NCBI GenBank assembly: GCA_030632095.1
Contig: DAOVJU010000133.1
Span: forward strand, 1-8,296
Length of the DNA: 8,296 nucleotides
From: Chlorobiota bacterium
GTDB lineage: Bacteria; Bacteroidota; Bacteroidia; Bacteroidales; B39-G9
Reading direction: 5' to 3'
Shown here in pieces: positions 1 through 5,687 of this stretch. The notes under the pieces were generated by a model, which saw only the letters and a program-made list of their open reading frames with translations, was not told the DNA's origin and searched no databases. The position numbers were made by a program, and so were the translations under genes. Positions within the stretch are counted from its first letter, which is position 1. The number at the start of each line of letters is the position of its first letter.

Positions 1-128
1 GGAATTTGACAAAATTAAAAATTGATAGCTATTGATTTTCAGTATAATACAAAATCACGCTCCCTCAATTGTTGATAAATACAGGGGTTGTGAACCAAAA
101 TTTCTTCAAAATGGTCGAATTTCACGCA

Positions 129-416
129 ATGTGGGTTAAAAGCATTTTGATATTGATTATGTCTATTGGTCTATTTTCTTCTTGTACAGAAGTGAGCAAA
201 CAAGTTGAAGAGAAACTTAATGAATTAAAGACCAAAGCTGTACAAATTGATTCAATTGTGGATACTGGAGTACGTAAAATTAAACAATTAGACACTTTGG
301 TGAATTCAAAAACTGATAAAATCCAGGTAGTTGATTCACTGGTTAATGAAGGTTCTCTAAAAATCGACTCGATTGTCAACAATAAAATTGAATTGCTGAA
401 AAAAATTATTAAATAG
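129..416 (+). CDS. Small lipoprotein with tandem coiled-coil-like repeats
   Basis: This encodes a 95-residue predicted lipoprotein of unknown function. I chose the ATG at 129 because it gives a compact signal peptide, MWVKSILILIMSIGLFSSC, ending at a Bacteroidota-style lipidation cysteine (Cys19). The frame can be extended to a TTG at 69 or an ATG at 111, but both place polar or acidic residues ahead of the signal. The mature part is Lys/Asp/Ile/Val-rich and probably helical. A five-residue motif of the form [ILV]-D-[ST]-[IL]-V recurs four times, with its Asp at residues 41, 55, 69 and 80, so the spacing is 14, 14 and 11. Such spacing suits a coiled coil that switches from heptads to a hendecad. 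The stop TAG abuts the ATG of the AI-2E-type gene, so the two are probably translationally coupled. I do not recognise a family. Membrane attachment is inferred from the lipobox alone. Confidence 0.7.
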   Translation: MWVKSILILIMSIGLFSSCTEVSKQVEEKLNELKTKAVQIDSIVDTGVRKIKQLDTLVNSKTDKIQVVDSLVNEGSLKIDSIVNNKIELLKKIIK

Positions 417-1484
417 ATGATGAAAGATACAAGAACAACAAATATGTTGTTACTAATTATTGTAATACCTCTGGTTTTCTATTTGTTAAAAATATTATCC
501 TTTATTTTTATTCCCCTTATTCTTTCAATGTTTATTGCATTACTTTTTTTGCCGTTAATGAGATGGCTTAATAAAAGAAAAGTGCCTAAGCCGATAAGTA
601 TTTTTTTTGTAATATTAATAATTGCGGGAGTATTTAAAATAGGTGGCGAGTTAATTCAACTTTCAAGTAAAGAAATATTAGCTACTGAGGGGGTCTTTTT
701 TGAAAAGGCAGAATCAAAGCTAGTTAGCTTAGTTGTTTTAATAGAAGATTTTTTTGGAATTGAACGTGTTCAGGGTGAAAATGTTTTAGTTCATTATTTT
801 CAAAAAAACAATCTACTTAAAAACTTTGGCTCAACTCTTGATTTTATTGGTGACACTCTTTCAATGACCTTAATGACATCTTTTTTTGTCATTCTATGGC
901 TTGCAGAATCTGTAAATTTTCATAAATTATTGAATTATACATTGCTTAAACGAAGGTTTTCTTCTGTTAAAACTTTTATGAGAATTGAGAAGGATATTAT
1001 CAAATTTGTTAAAGTAAAATTTATAATCAGCCTTTTTACTGGGGTTGGATTTAGTCTTGCTTGTTTATTTTTTGATGTAAGCTTTCCTGTTTTTTGGGGA
1101 CTATTTGCTTTTGCGATCAATTTTATTCAAATGATAGGCTCTTTTATATCAGCCATATTATTGTCATTATTTGCTTTTGTTGAGCTTGATCCAACTGGCA
1201 CTCTACTATTTTTTATACTTACATTAACACTAGTTCAGGTTTTAATGGGTGGTATTTTAGAACCTATATTTATGGGTAAGTCTTTTTCTATCAATGTTAT
1301 AACTATTTTGGTAATGCTTATGCTTTGGGGTTATATCTGGGGAGTTCCCGGATTAATAATGTCTATACCTATAACAGTGTTTTTGAAAATCATTTTAGAA
1401 CAGTTTTCAAGAACCAGAGTTATTGCAAGTTTAATTGTCGGGTCTGAGCAAAAAGTTAATCTGCCCTGGAAGAAAAACCAATAA
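417..1484 (+). CDS. AI-2E / PerM (TqsA-like) family membrane protein
   Basis: This is a 355-residue polytopic inner-membrane protein of the AI-2E transporter superfamily, usual length about 340-370 residues. Hydrophobic segments lie near residues 9-48 (two helices), 60-80, 146-164, 202-219, 223-255, 261-285 and 292-326, with a soluble insert at about 85-140. Family landmarks include an NFI-x-x-IGS stretch at 235-242, LEPIFMG at 281-287, and LWGYIWGVPGLIMSIP at 303-318. The position after NFI is usually Pro in the family but is Gln238 here. Members export autoinducer-2 (TqsA) or act as Na+/H+ antiporters or permeases; the substrate cannot be read from sequence, so the AI-2 name should not be taken literally. 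A second ATG directly follows the first, so the protein may be one residue shorter. It starts at the base after the lipoprotein stop, which suggests that the lipoprotein is a partner or at least co-translated. Confidence 0.88.
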   Translation: MMKDTRTTNMLLLIIVIPLVFYLLKILSFIFIPLILSMFIALLFLPLMRWLNKRKVPKPISIFFVILIIAGVFKIGGELIQLSSKEILATEGVFFEKAESKLVSLVVLIEDFFGIERVQGENVLVHYFQKNNLLKNFGSTLDFIGDTLSMTLMTSFFVILWLAESVNFHKLLNYTLLKRRFSSVKTFMRIEKDIIKFVKVKFIISLFTGVGFSLACLFFDVSFPVFWGLFAFAINFIQMIGSFISAILLSLFAFVELDPTGTLLFFILTLTLVQVLMGGILEPIFMGKSFSINVITILVMLMLWGYIWGVPGLIMSIPITVFLKIILEQFSRTRVIASLIVGSEQKVNLPWKKNQ

Positions 1485-1529
1485 TATATATTACAATAAT
1501 CGATACAATAAATTAATAATTAATTTAAT

Positions 1530-1847
1530 ATGATTTCACTAACAATAATTGCAAAGACTTTAGAACAAGGCAATGAAATTGTCAGTCTTTTATTAAAAAA
1601 ACGATTGATAATTGAGGGTACAATGCAAACAAAATCAAAGTGTTTCCGACTGGATGCCAAGAAAAATATACTAGAAACTAATTCGGTAATACTTATATGT
1701 ACAACAAAATCACTCCTTTTTACCAGAATTGATACACTTCTTAAAGAAAGGTACAAAGACGACATGCCTGTATTGTACTCTGTACCAATAGTTAATATGG
1801 ATTGGGAACAATCAAAAAAACTTATAGAAGAAACTAAAAATGTATAA
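1530..1847 (+). CDS. Divergent CutA-like (PII-like fold) protein
   Basis: This 105-residue protein matches CutA1 in length and layout. It has an N-terminal strand followed by LEQGNEIVSLLLKKRLI (residues 11-27), where CutA has its first helix. A central strand with TTK lies at 58-60, where CutA has its conserved lysine-threonine strand, and a Y-x-x-x-x-P segment at 75-80 matches the HPYevP region. A Y-S-V-P-I strand and a final helix at 92-102 complete the fold. The usual ACVN motif after the first helix is missing, although one Cys remains at 38 and another at 57. CutA proteins are small trimers linked to divalent-metal tolerance, with a poorly understood role. The gene lies 45 bp after the AI-2E-type gene on the same strand. 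The fold assignment is a pattern match by eye and moderately secure; metal binding is not supported by what I can see. Confidence 0.55.
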   Translation: MISLTIIAKTLEQGNEIVSLLLKKRLIIEGTMQTKSKCFRLDAKKNILETNSVILICTTKSLLFTRIDTLLKERYKDDMPVLYSVPIVNMDWEQSKKLIEETKNV

Positions 1848-1866
1848 TAATGATAATATAAAAGCG

Positions 1867-1903
1867 AAGCGGTTCCTTGGATTTGCAAATTTTGGAATTG
1901 CTT
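1867..1903 (+). promoter_or_regulatory. Candidate RNA stem-loop ahead of the eRF1-like gene
   Basis: AAGCGGTTCC (1867-1876) can pair with GGAATTGCTT (1894-1903) over ten consecutive positions if two G-U pairs are allowed in RNA, leaving a 17-nt loop that contains the perfect palindrome ATTTGCAAAT (1881-1890). It lies 19 bp after the CutA-like stop and 31 bp before the ATG at 1935. No U-run follows on the plus strand, so an ordinary intrinsic terminator is unlikely. It may be a processing, attenuation or stability element. On the minus strand the stem is followed by a T-richer stretch, but there is no minus-strand gene to terminate. Confidence 0.35.
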
Positions 1904-1934
1904 AAAATAAAAATAATTATAAAAATTTAAACAC

Positions 1935-2339
1935 ATGAAACAGATAGGAATTTGGCTTGATAAAGAAAAAGCTATATTAATCAGCCTTTTAGAGGGAAAA
2001 CACAAAATCAAAAATATTGAATCAGATATTATTATTAAAGAAAGAATCCCCGGCGAGAGTAAAAGTTTTGGCCGGTTTGGTAGTCAGTTTTTTAGCAAGG
2101 AGAACAAAAAAAAGAACCGCATTAAAAAACAAACAACAGCATATCTTAAAAAAATTGTTCTTGAAATTGTTAATTATGATGAAATTGCAGTTTTTGGCCC
2201 GGCAGAAATGAAAATATATCTTGAAAAGGCGATTCTTAAAAATAATAAAACAAAAAGAAAATTGTTGGCCGTAGAATCTGCTGATAGCATGACCGAAAAT
2301 CAATTAGTTGCTTTGGTAAAGAAATTTTATAACAAATAG
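1935..2339 (+). CDS. Conserved hypothetical protein, eRF1-like (baeRF-type) small domain
   Basis: This is a 134-residue soluble protein of unknown function. The motifs are an N-terminal strand GIWLDKEKA (5-13), a basic PGESKSFGRFGSQFF-type segment (39-53), a Lys-rich linker (55-66), FGPAEMK (87-93), and a C-terminal SADSMTENQLVALVKKFY (115-132). From memory, the order of GIWLD...KA, GPaE-K and D-MTeNQ-A-V is typical of a widespread short family in Bacteroidota and some Proteobacteria. It resembles the RNase H-like core of bacterial eRF1/Vms1-related domains, which are implicated in ribosome rescue or peptidyl-tRNA chemistry. I see no catalytic Gly-Gly-Gln loop, so peptide release is not supported. 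Its stop lies one base before the YitT-family start, so the two genes are very likely coupled. The gene itself is secure; the fold link is inference. Confidence 0.75.
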   Translation: MKQIGIWLDKEKAILISLLEGKHKIKNIESDIIIKERIPGESKSFGRFGSQFFSKENKKKNRIKKQTTAYLKKIVLEIVNYDEIAVFGPAEMKIYLEKAILKNNKTKRKLLAVESADSMTENQLVALVKKFYNK

Positions 2340-2340
2340 T

Positions 2341-3288
2341 ATGGGCTTACTTTTACAAGGTATATTAATTAAGACTGTAAAGTATCTGGTTAAAAAGAAA
2401 AAGGGATCGACTCATCAAATAGATAAAAAAATAAAGGATACTACTGTAGAACTAAGGCATATTATTCATGATATTATTTTTATTCTTTTAGGAACATTAT
2501 CAGCTGGTTTTGGATTAAAGGGGTTTTTATTGCCAAATATGTTTATAGATGGCGGTGTAATGGGAATTTCTCTTATTATTGCTGAATTGAGTGAAATACC
2601 ATTGTCTTTTTTAATCGTTGTTGTAAACCTTCCATTTTTAATAATGGGATTTTCAACAATTAGTCGTCAATTTGCTTTGAAAAGTATTATTGCAATTGTG
2701 TTACTTGCTATTTCAGTTCATTTTATACCCTATCCTATTATTACCGATGATAAATTACTTATTGCAGTATTTGGCGGTTTCTTTTTAGGGTTGGGAATTG
2801 GATTAGCAATTCGTGGTGGCTCTGTTATTGACGGAACTGAAGTACTGGCAGTTTTTGTAAGTCGAAAAACATCATTGACAATTGGAGATATAATTTTGAT
2901 ATTTAACACTTTTATTTTTGGAGTTGCAGCATATGTATTTACAATTGAAATTGCGTTATATGCAATGTTGACATATTTAACAGCATCAAAAACTGTCGAT
3001 TTTGTAGTTTCTGGAATTGAGGAATATGTTGGTGTAACAATTATATCAGATAAAAATGAAGAAATTAGATTGGCTATAATTGAAAAAATGGGAAGAGGGT
3101 GCACCATTTATTACGGTAAAAGAGGTCAAACCTTAAAGCAAACGGAAATTGTTTATACATTAATAACAAGATTGGAATTAGCAAAACTACATACAGAGAT
3201 AGATAAAATAGATGAAAATGCATTTATTGTAATGCATAGTATAAAAGATGCAAAAGGAGGTATGATAAAAAAAAGACCATTAAAATAA
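2341..3288 (+). CDS. YitT family membrane protein (YitT membrane domain + DUF2179)
   Basis: This 315-residue protein has the standard two-part YitT architecture. Residues 1-40 are a charged N-terminal tail, longer than in many homologues. About 41-225 form the YitT membrane domain with some five to six hydrophobic helices. Landmarks there are FIDGGVMGISL (68-78), GGFFLGLGIGLAIRGGSVIDGTE (145-167, a Gly-rich loop followed by the GG-S-x-x-x-GT-x-x-LA signature), and a KTVDFVVSGIE segment (217-227). About 230-315 form the DUF2179 domain, with VTIISDKNEEI, GRGCTIYYGKRGQT and a conserved late ENAFIVMHSIKDAKGG (292-307). Transport is often suggested for the family but the substrate is unknown. The start overlaps no other gene and follows the previous stop by one base. 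The Lys-rich tail may face the cytoplasm and precedes the first helix. Confidence 0.9.
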   Translation: MGLLLQGILIKTVKYLVKKKKGSTHQIDKKIKDTTVELRHIIHDIIFILLGTLSAGFGLKGFLLPNMFIDGGVMGISLIIAELSEIPLSFLIVVVNLPFLIMGFSTISRQFALKSIIAIVLLAISVHFIPYPIITDDKLLIAVFGGFFLGLGIGLAIRGGSVIDGTEVLAVFVSRKTSLTIGDIILIFNTFIFGVAAYVFTIEIALYAMLTYLTASKTVDFVVSGIEEYVGVTIISDKNEEIRLAIIEKMGRGCTIYYGKRGQTLKQTEIVYTLITRLELAKLHTEIDKIDENAFIVMHSIKDAKGGMIKKRPLK

Positions 3289-3360
3289 AATGCTATTATG
3301 TAAATATTGTATCCAACAATAATTTAAACATGATAACCTAAAAGTCATACACATTTGCAA

Positions 3361-3594
3361 TTCACGTGAGCCAACACTAAAAACCCAAAAATTGCATAGG
3401 AGTATGCCTTGCCACCGATGAACGAGAAACTGAAAGAAAGCACGAAAACCTAACACGGTATATATTCAAAAGCGGTTTCGGTGGATTGCGAAACTTTTTT
3501 ACCTTTATAAACGAAAGTAATAAATTGAAACGGAAGAGCTATGAAATCCCTTACTGGAGCACAGTCCAGTTGTTGGAGTGCAAGAACTACTTCA
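3361..3594. repeat. GC-enriched, hairpin-dense non-coding block (possible repeat or insertion scar)
   Basis: The 306 bp between the YitT-family gene and the hydrolase start contain no convincing gene. A hand count gives about 94 G/C in the 240 bases of 3361-3600 (39%), clearly above the flanking genes. Perfect short inverted repeats are: GCATA/TATGC at 3394-3398 and 3403-3407; GTTTCG/CGAAAC at 3475-3480 and 3489-3494; ACTGGA/TCCAGT at 3553-3558 and 3565-3570. CCACCGA (3412-3418) can also pair with TCGGTGG (3478-3484), which would exclude the GTTTCG hairpin. The block resembles, from memory, dispersed intergenic repeats in Bacteroidota genomes that begin near a CCTAACACGG sequence (here 3449-3458). 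The family assignment is unproven. Confidence 0.4.
3477..3507 (+). promoter_or_regulatory. Candidate promoter for the alpha/beta hydrolase
   Basis: TTCG (3477-3480), a 19-bp spacer and TACCTTTA (3500-3507) approximate the Bacteroidota TTTG-N19-TAnnTTTG promoter, with one mismatch in each box. It lies inside the hairpin-dense block, about 88 bp before the chosen ATG. The match is imperfect and could be chance in T-rich DNA. Confidence 0.25.
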
Positions 3595-4395
3595 ATGAAA
3601 AAATCAATTGTAAATATTTTAAAAATACTTTTAATTATATATATAGTTGGATGCGGATTCTTGTATTTTAACCAGGAAAAAATAATTTTCTTTCCTGAAA
3701 AACTGGAAAAAGAATATAGTTTTAGGTTTAAACAGAATTTCGAGGAATTAAATTTTAAAACAGATGACAATGTATTGTTAAATGGAATTTTATTTAAGGC
3801 TGACTCTTCAAGAGGATTGATTTTTTACTTACACGGTAATGCAGGTTCTTTGAGATCTTGGGGTAAAATTGCAGAAAATTATACAGACTTAAATTATGAT
3901 CTTTTTATGTTGGATTACAGGGGTTTTGGAAAAAGTGAAGGAACTATAAGTAGCCAGGACCAAATATATAAAGACTTACAAACTGTATATGATAATATAA
4001 AAACAAAATATGATGAAAATAAAATTATCGTATTAGGTTATTCTATTGGGACAGGGCCTGCAACTAAAATTGCTTCATTAAATCACCCCAAATTATTAAT
4101 TCTTCAAGCGCCATATTATAGCTTAACAGATATGATGAAACATAATTACCCAATTATTCCAACATTTATTTTAAAATACAAGTTTGAAACAAATAAATCA
4201 ATTAAAGAATGTAAAATGCCTATCGTAATTTTCCACGGAGATAAGGATGAGGTTATTTATTATGAATCCTCGATAAAATTAAAAGAGCTAATTAAAAAAA
4301 CTGATAGATTAATAATTTTAAATGGGCAAGGACATAATGGAATGAGTGACAATATGGATTATCTTGCTGAAATTGAAAAAATATTAAACCTTTGA
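3595..4395 (+). CDS. Membrane-anchored alpha/beta hydrolase (Bem46/ABHD13-like)
   Basis: This 266-residue serine hydrolase has a hydrophobic N-terminus at about residues 5-25 that serves as a membrane anchor. I chose the ATG at 3595 because it places this segment directly at the N-terminus, as in the family. The ATG at 3541 would add 18 residues read from the hairpin-dense block. Motifs in order are: IFFP (31-34), the oxyanion-loop HGNAGS (80-85), DYRGFGKSEG (107-116), the nucleophile elbow GYSIG with Ser150, HGDKDEV (214-220) with the likely acid Asp218, and GQGHNG (244-249) with His247. The catalytic triad therefore looks complete. The substrate is unknown; Bem46-like proteins are generally esterases or peptidases of unassigned substrate. 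I-V-G-C at 17-20 also fits a lipobox, so lipoprotein processing is an alternative to a plain anchor. A broken HEAT-repeat gene follows it. Confidence 0.88.
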   Translation: MKKSIVNILKILLIIYIVGCGFLYFNQEKIIFFPEKLEKEYSFRFKQNFEELNFKTDDNVLLNGILFKADSSRGLIFYLHGNAGSLRSWGKIAENYTDLNYDLFMLDYRGFGKSEGTISSQDQIYKDLQTVYDNIKTKYDENKIIVLGYSIGTGPATKIASLNHPKLLILQAPYYSLTDMMKHNYPIIPTFILKYKFETNKSIKECKMPIVIFHGDKDEVIYYESSIKLKELIKKTDRLIILNGQGHNGMSDNMDYLAEIEKILNL

Positions 4396-4418
4396 TTGCA
4401 ATTCTGGGGAAAGTGTGA

Positions 4419-4660
4419 ATAAATCAATATAAAAGTGTACCGGAAAAAGAATTTAAAAAGATAATTATCCATTGCCCCGGGATATTGCGAGCAGAACACT
4501 TATTCGTGTTGGAAAAAATGCTTTACCCGAATTAGTAAAAGTACTTAAAAACAAGGATGAAAAGCAACTCAACGAAGCAATTGATGCTATTGGGTTTATC
4601 TGTTTCTATGATTATAAGCCTGAGATTTATACAAAATTAAAGGACTGCTATATAAATTAA
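4419..4660 (+). pseudogene. Broken HEAT-repeat gene fragment with apparent -1 base frameshift
   Basis: The downstream part, from a TTG at 4472, reads PRDIASRTLIRVGKNALPEL, then a KNKDEK-type turn and EAIDAIGFICFYDYKPEIY. This is a typical HEAT repeat pair: a helix ending in LIRVG-ALPEL-K-LK, then a helix with AIDAIG. No good start codon precedes it. In another frame, 4419-4478 encodes INQYKSVPEKEFKKIIIHCP, which runs naturally into RDIASRT if one base has been lost in the CCCCGGG run at 4475-4481. Further upstream, that frame gives LIAILGKV before a TGA at 4416, again HEAT-like, so decay may reach back into the end of the hydrolase gene. The C-terminus also stops early, five bases before the convergent SPOR gene. 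I read it as a remnant lacking its 5' part and carrying a frameshift. A very short intact gene from 4472 or a sequencing error are the alternatives. Confidence 0.45.
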
Positions 4661-4665
4661 AGAGT

Positions 4666-5337
4666 TTAACGATATAAAACCCAGGCTTCATCAATTACTT
4701 CTTTTCTTGCTTTTGGAAGGACTTTTATTGCTTCCTGCAGATTAGGATGCGAACTATAGCTAACAGCCCTCATTCTCCCTTCATTAATTACAATGATCCT
4801 GGATGATTTTCCTTCATCCATCATTCTTTTATTCATTCTTATAGCATTAGATTTTTCAATGAAAGCTCCAACTATTATATGATATTTGTATGTTTCAAGC
4901 AATGCTTTCTTTTTCAATTGCTCCAATATCCCATTTATTTCCTTGATTTTATCCTTAGGATACTGTTCATCTTTCATAAGAGTAGCCGCTGATTCATATG
5001 CTTTTTTTGCTTCTTCAAATTTATTCTCATCATATAATTTATCAGCATCAGCAATTGTTTTATCATACTTGATTTTTATCATTTTTTGCTTTTCCTGTAA
5101 ATCTATTTCTTTAATTCTTTGTTTTGGATATTCTTCTTTGGGTTTAATTTCCAATGCATTAGAGTAAGAAGATTTGGCTTTTTCAAATATGCTATCTGTA
5201 AAATAATTATCTGCCACAGAAATAGCTTCTTTATATTTTACATTAGGAGCATAAAAAAAGAAATAAGTAATTGCAAGAGCTGCTATAACTACCAATGCAG
5301 AACCTGATATTATTAAAATTTTAGTTTTCTTTTCCAT
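4666..5337 (-). CDS. Single-pass membrane protein with two TPR-like repeats and a C-terminal SPOR domain
   Basis: This 223-residue protein is anchored in the inner membrane by residues 7-29, after a short Lys-rich N-terminus, and points into the periplasm. Two aligned 45-residue helical repeats lie at 35-79 and 91-135, each starting with Tyr, having a central KFEEAKKAY-type core (FEKAKSSY in the first copy) and ending in EEYPKQRIKEID or DEQYPKDKIKEIN. After a coiled linker, about 150-223 matches an SPOR domain: YHIIVGAFIEKSNAIRM, then a G-K-S-S-R strand, an RMRAVSYSS strand, a helix with EAIKVLPKARK and a final EAWVLY. SPOR domains bind denuded glycan strands of septal peptidoglycan, so a role in the cell envelope or at the division site is likely. 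The conserved layout of membrane segment, repeats and SPOR is familiar in Bacteroidota. The ATG at 5337 gives a proper membrane segment. It is convergent with the HEAT remnant and divergent from the VTT gene. Confidence 0.88.
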   Translation of the reverse strand: MEKKTKILIISGSALVVIAALAITYFFFYAPNVKYKEAISVADNYFTDSIFEKAKSSYSNALEIKPKEEYPKQRIKEIDLQEKQKMIKIKYDKTIADADKLYDENKFEEAKKAYESAATLMKDEQYPKDKIKEINGILEQLKKKALLETYKYHIIVGAFIEKSNAIRMNKRMMDEGKSSRIIVINEGRMRAVSYSSHPNLQEAIKVLPKARKEVIDEAWVLYR

Positions 5338-5578
5338 GATTTATTTTTTTAAGAGATTAATGCAAGTTTAAAATTAAAATAGATTATTAAACTGTCTTTA
5401 TAAATATTGTTAAAACAAAACTAATACATTTCTGTGAGTTTTAAATAGAATTTATCTAAAAGCTTAAAAAACATGTCTTTAAAGCAATAAATTTATCTTT
5501 AAATAAGTGTTTTATTGTGTGCTGTTTTTATGAAATGATTAATTGAATGCATAGCTATTGGCTGTTTCAAGGATTAAA
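5338..5578. other. Divergent intergenic region without a gene
   Basis: This very AT-rich stretch between the SPOR and VTT genes has no ORF of note. It holds the candidate SPOR-gene -7 box. It also has two direct copies of TCTTTAAA at 5476-5483 and 5496-5503, exactly 20 bp apart (about two helical turns), a weak operator candidate. I see no RNA gene or terminator in it. Confidence 0.5.
5416..5423 (-). promoter_or_regulatory. Candidate -7 box for the SPOR gene
   Basis: On the minus strand this reads TAGTTTTG, a full match to TAnnTTTG. Transcription would start near 5409, giving a leader of about 70 nt. The expected TTTG about 19 bp upstream is not present (ATTT instead), so the call rests on one box. 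Confidence 0.3.
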
Positions 5579-5607
5579 TTGTTCAAAAATTATATAATTT
5601 ATCTTCG
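5579..5607 (+). promoter_or_regulatory. Candidate upstream promoter (P1) for the VTT gene
   Basis: TTG (5579-5581), an 18-bp spacer and TATCTTCG (5600-5607) fit the Bacteroidota promoter pattern with one mismatch in the TAnnTTTG box. A transcript would begin near 5613 and carry about 75 nt of leader to the chosen ATG. Confidence 0.35.
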
Positions 5608-5629
5608 TTCTATAAAATTCGTAGTTTTA

Positions 5630-5660
5630 TTGGCTTAATTTGAATAGAGTAATATATTTG
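5630..5660 (+). promoter_or_regulatory. Candidate main promoter (P2) for the VTT gene
   Basis: TTG (5630-5632), a 20-bp spacer and TATATTTG (5653-5660), a full match to TAnnTTTG, make the best promoter in the window. Transcription would begin near 5667, about 21 nt before the ATG at 5688. It therefore argues against the in-frame TTG at 5640 as the start. The inverted repeat ATAAAA/TTTTAT (5612-5617 and 5625-5630) abuts its upstream box and could be an operator. Confidence 0.5.
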
Positions 5661-5687
5661 CATGACATAAAAAGTCAATTGATACAA

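Noticed and set aside
6..48. TTGACA (6-11) and TATAAT (43-48) as a sigma-70-type promoter for the lipoprotein gene.
   Set aside because: The spacing is 31 bp, far from 17, and Bacteroidota use a different consensus. TTTG at 5-8 has no good TAnnTTTG partner either.
69..128. Start of the lipoprotein at the TTG at 69 or ATG at 111.
   Set aside because: Both add residues that spoil the signal-peptide layout; the ATG at 129 gives a clean Lys-hydrophobic-Cys order.
1520..2011. A 163-codon minus-strand frame overlapping the CutA-like and eRF1-like genes.
   Set aside because: It is Cys/Phe/Ser-rich in the way antisense of AT-rich genes usually is, and both plus-strand genes have recognisable family patterns.
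3305..3321. TATTGT/ACAATA hairpin as a terminator for the five-gene unit.
   Set aside because: Only six mostly A-T pairs and no T-run afterwards; too weak to call.
3541..3594. An N-terminal extension of the hydrolase from the ATG at 3541.
   Set aside because: These codons lie over a perfect hairpin in the non-coding block, give an 18-residue polar leader that breaks the usual N-terminal anchor, and a good ATG follows at 3595.
3448..3652. An integron attC site: ACCTAAC (3448-3454) fits RYYYAAC and GTTGGAT (3646-3652) fits GTTRRRY.
   Set aside because: The two are not complementary, lie about 200 bp apart, and the second is inside the hydrolase coding sequence. There is no integrase in the window.
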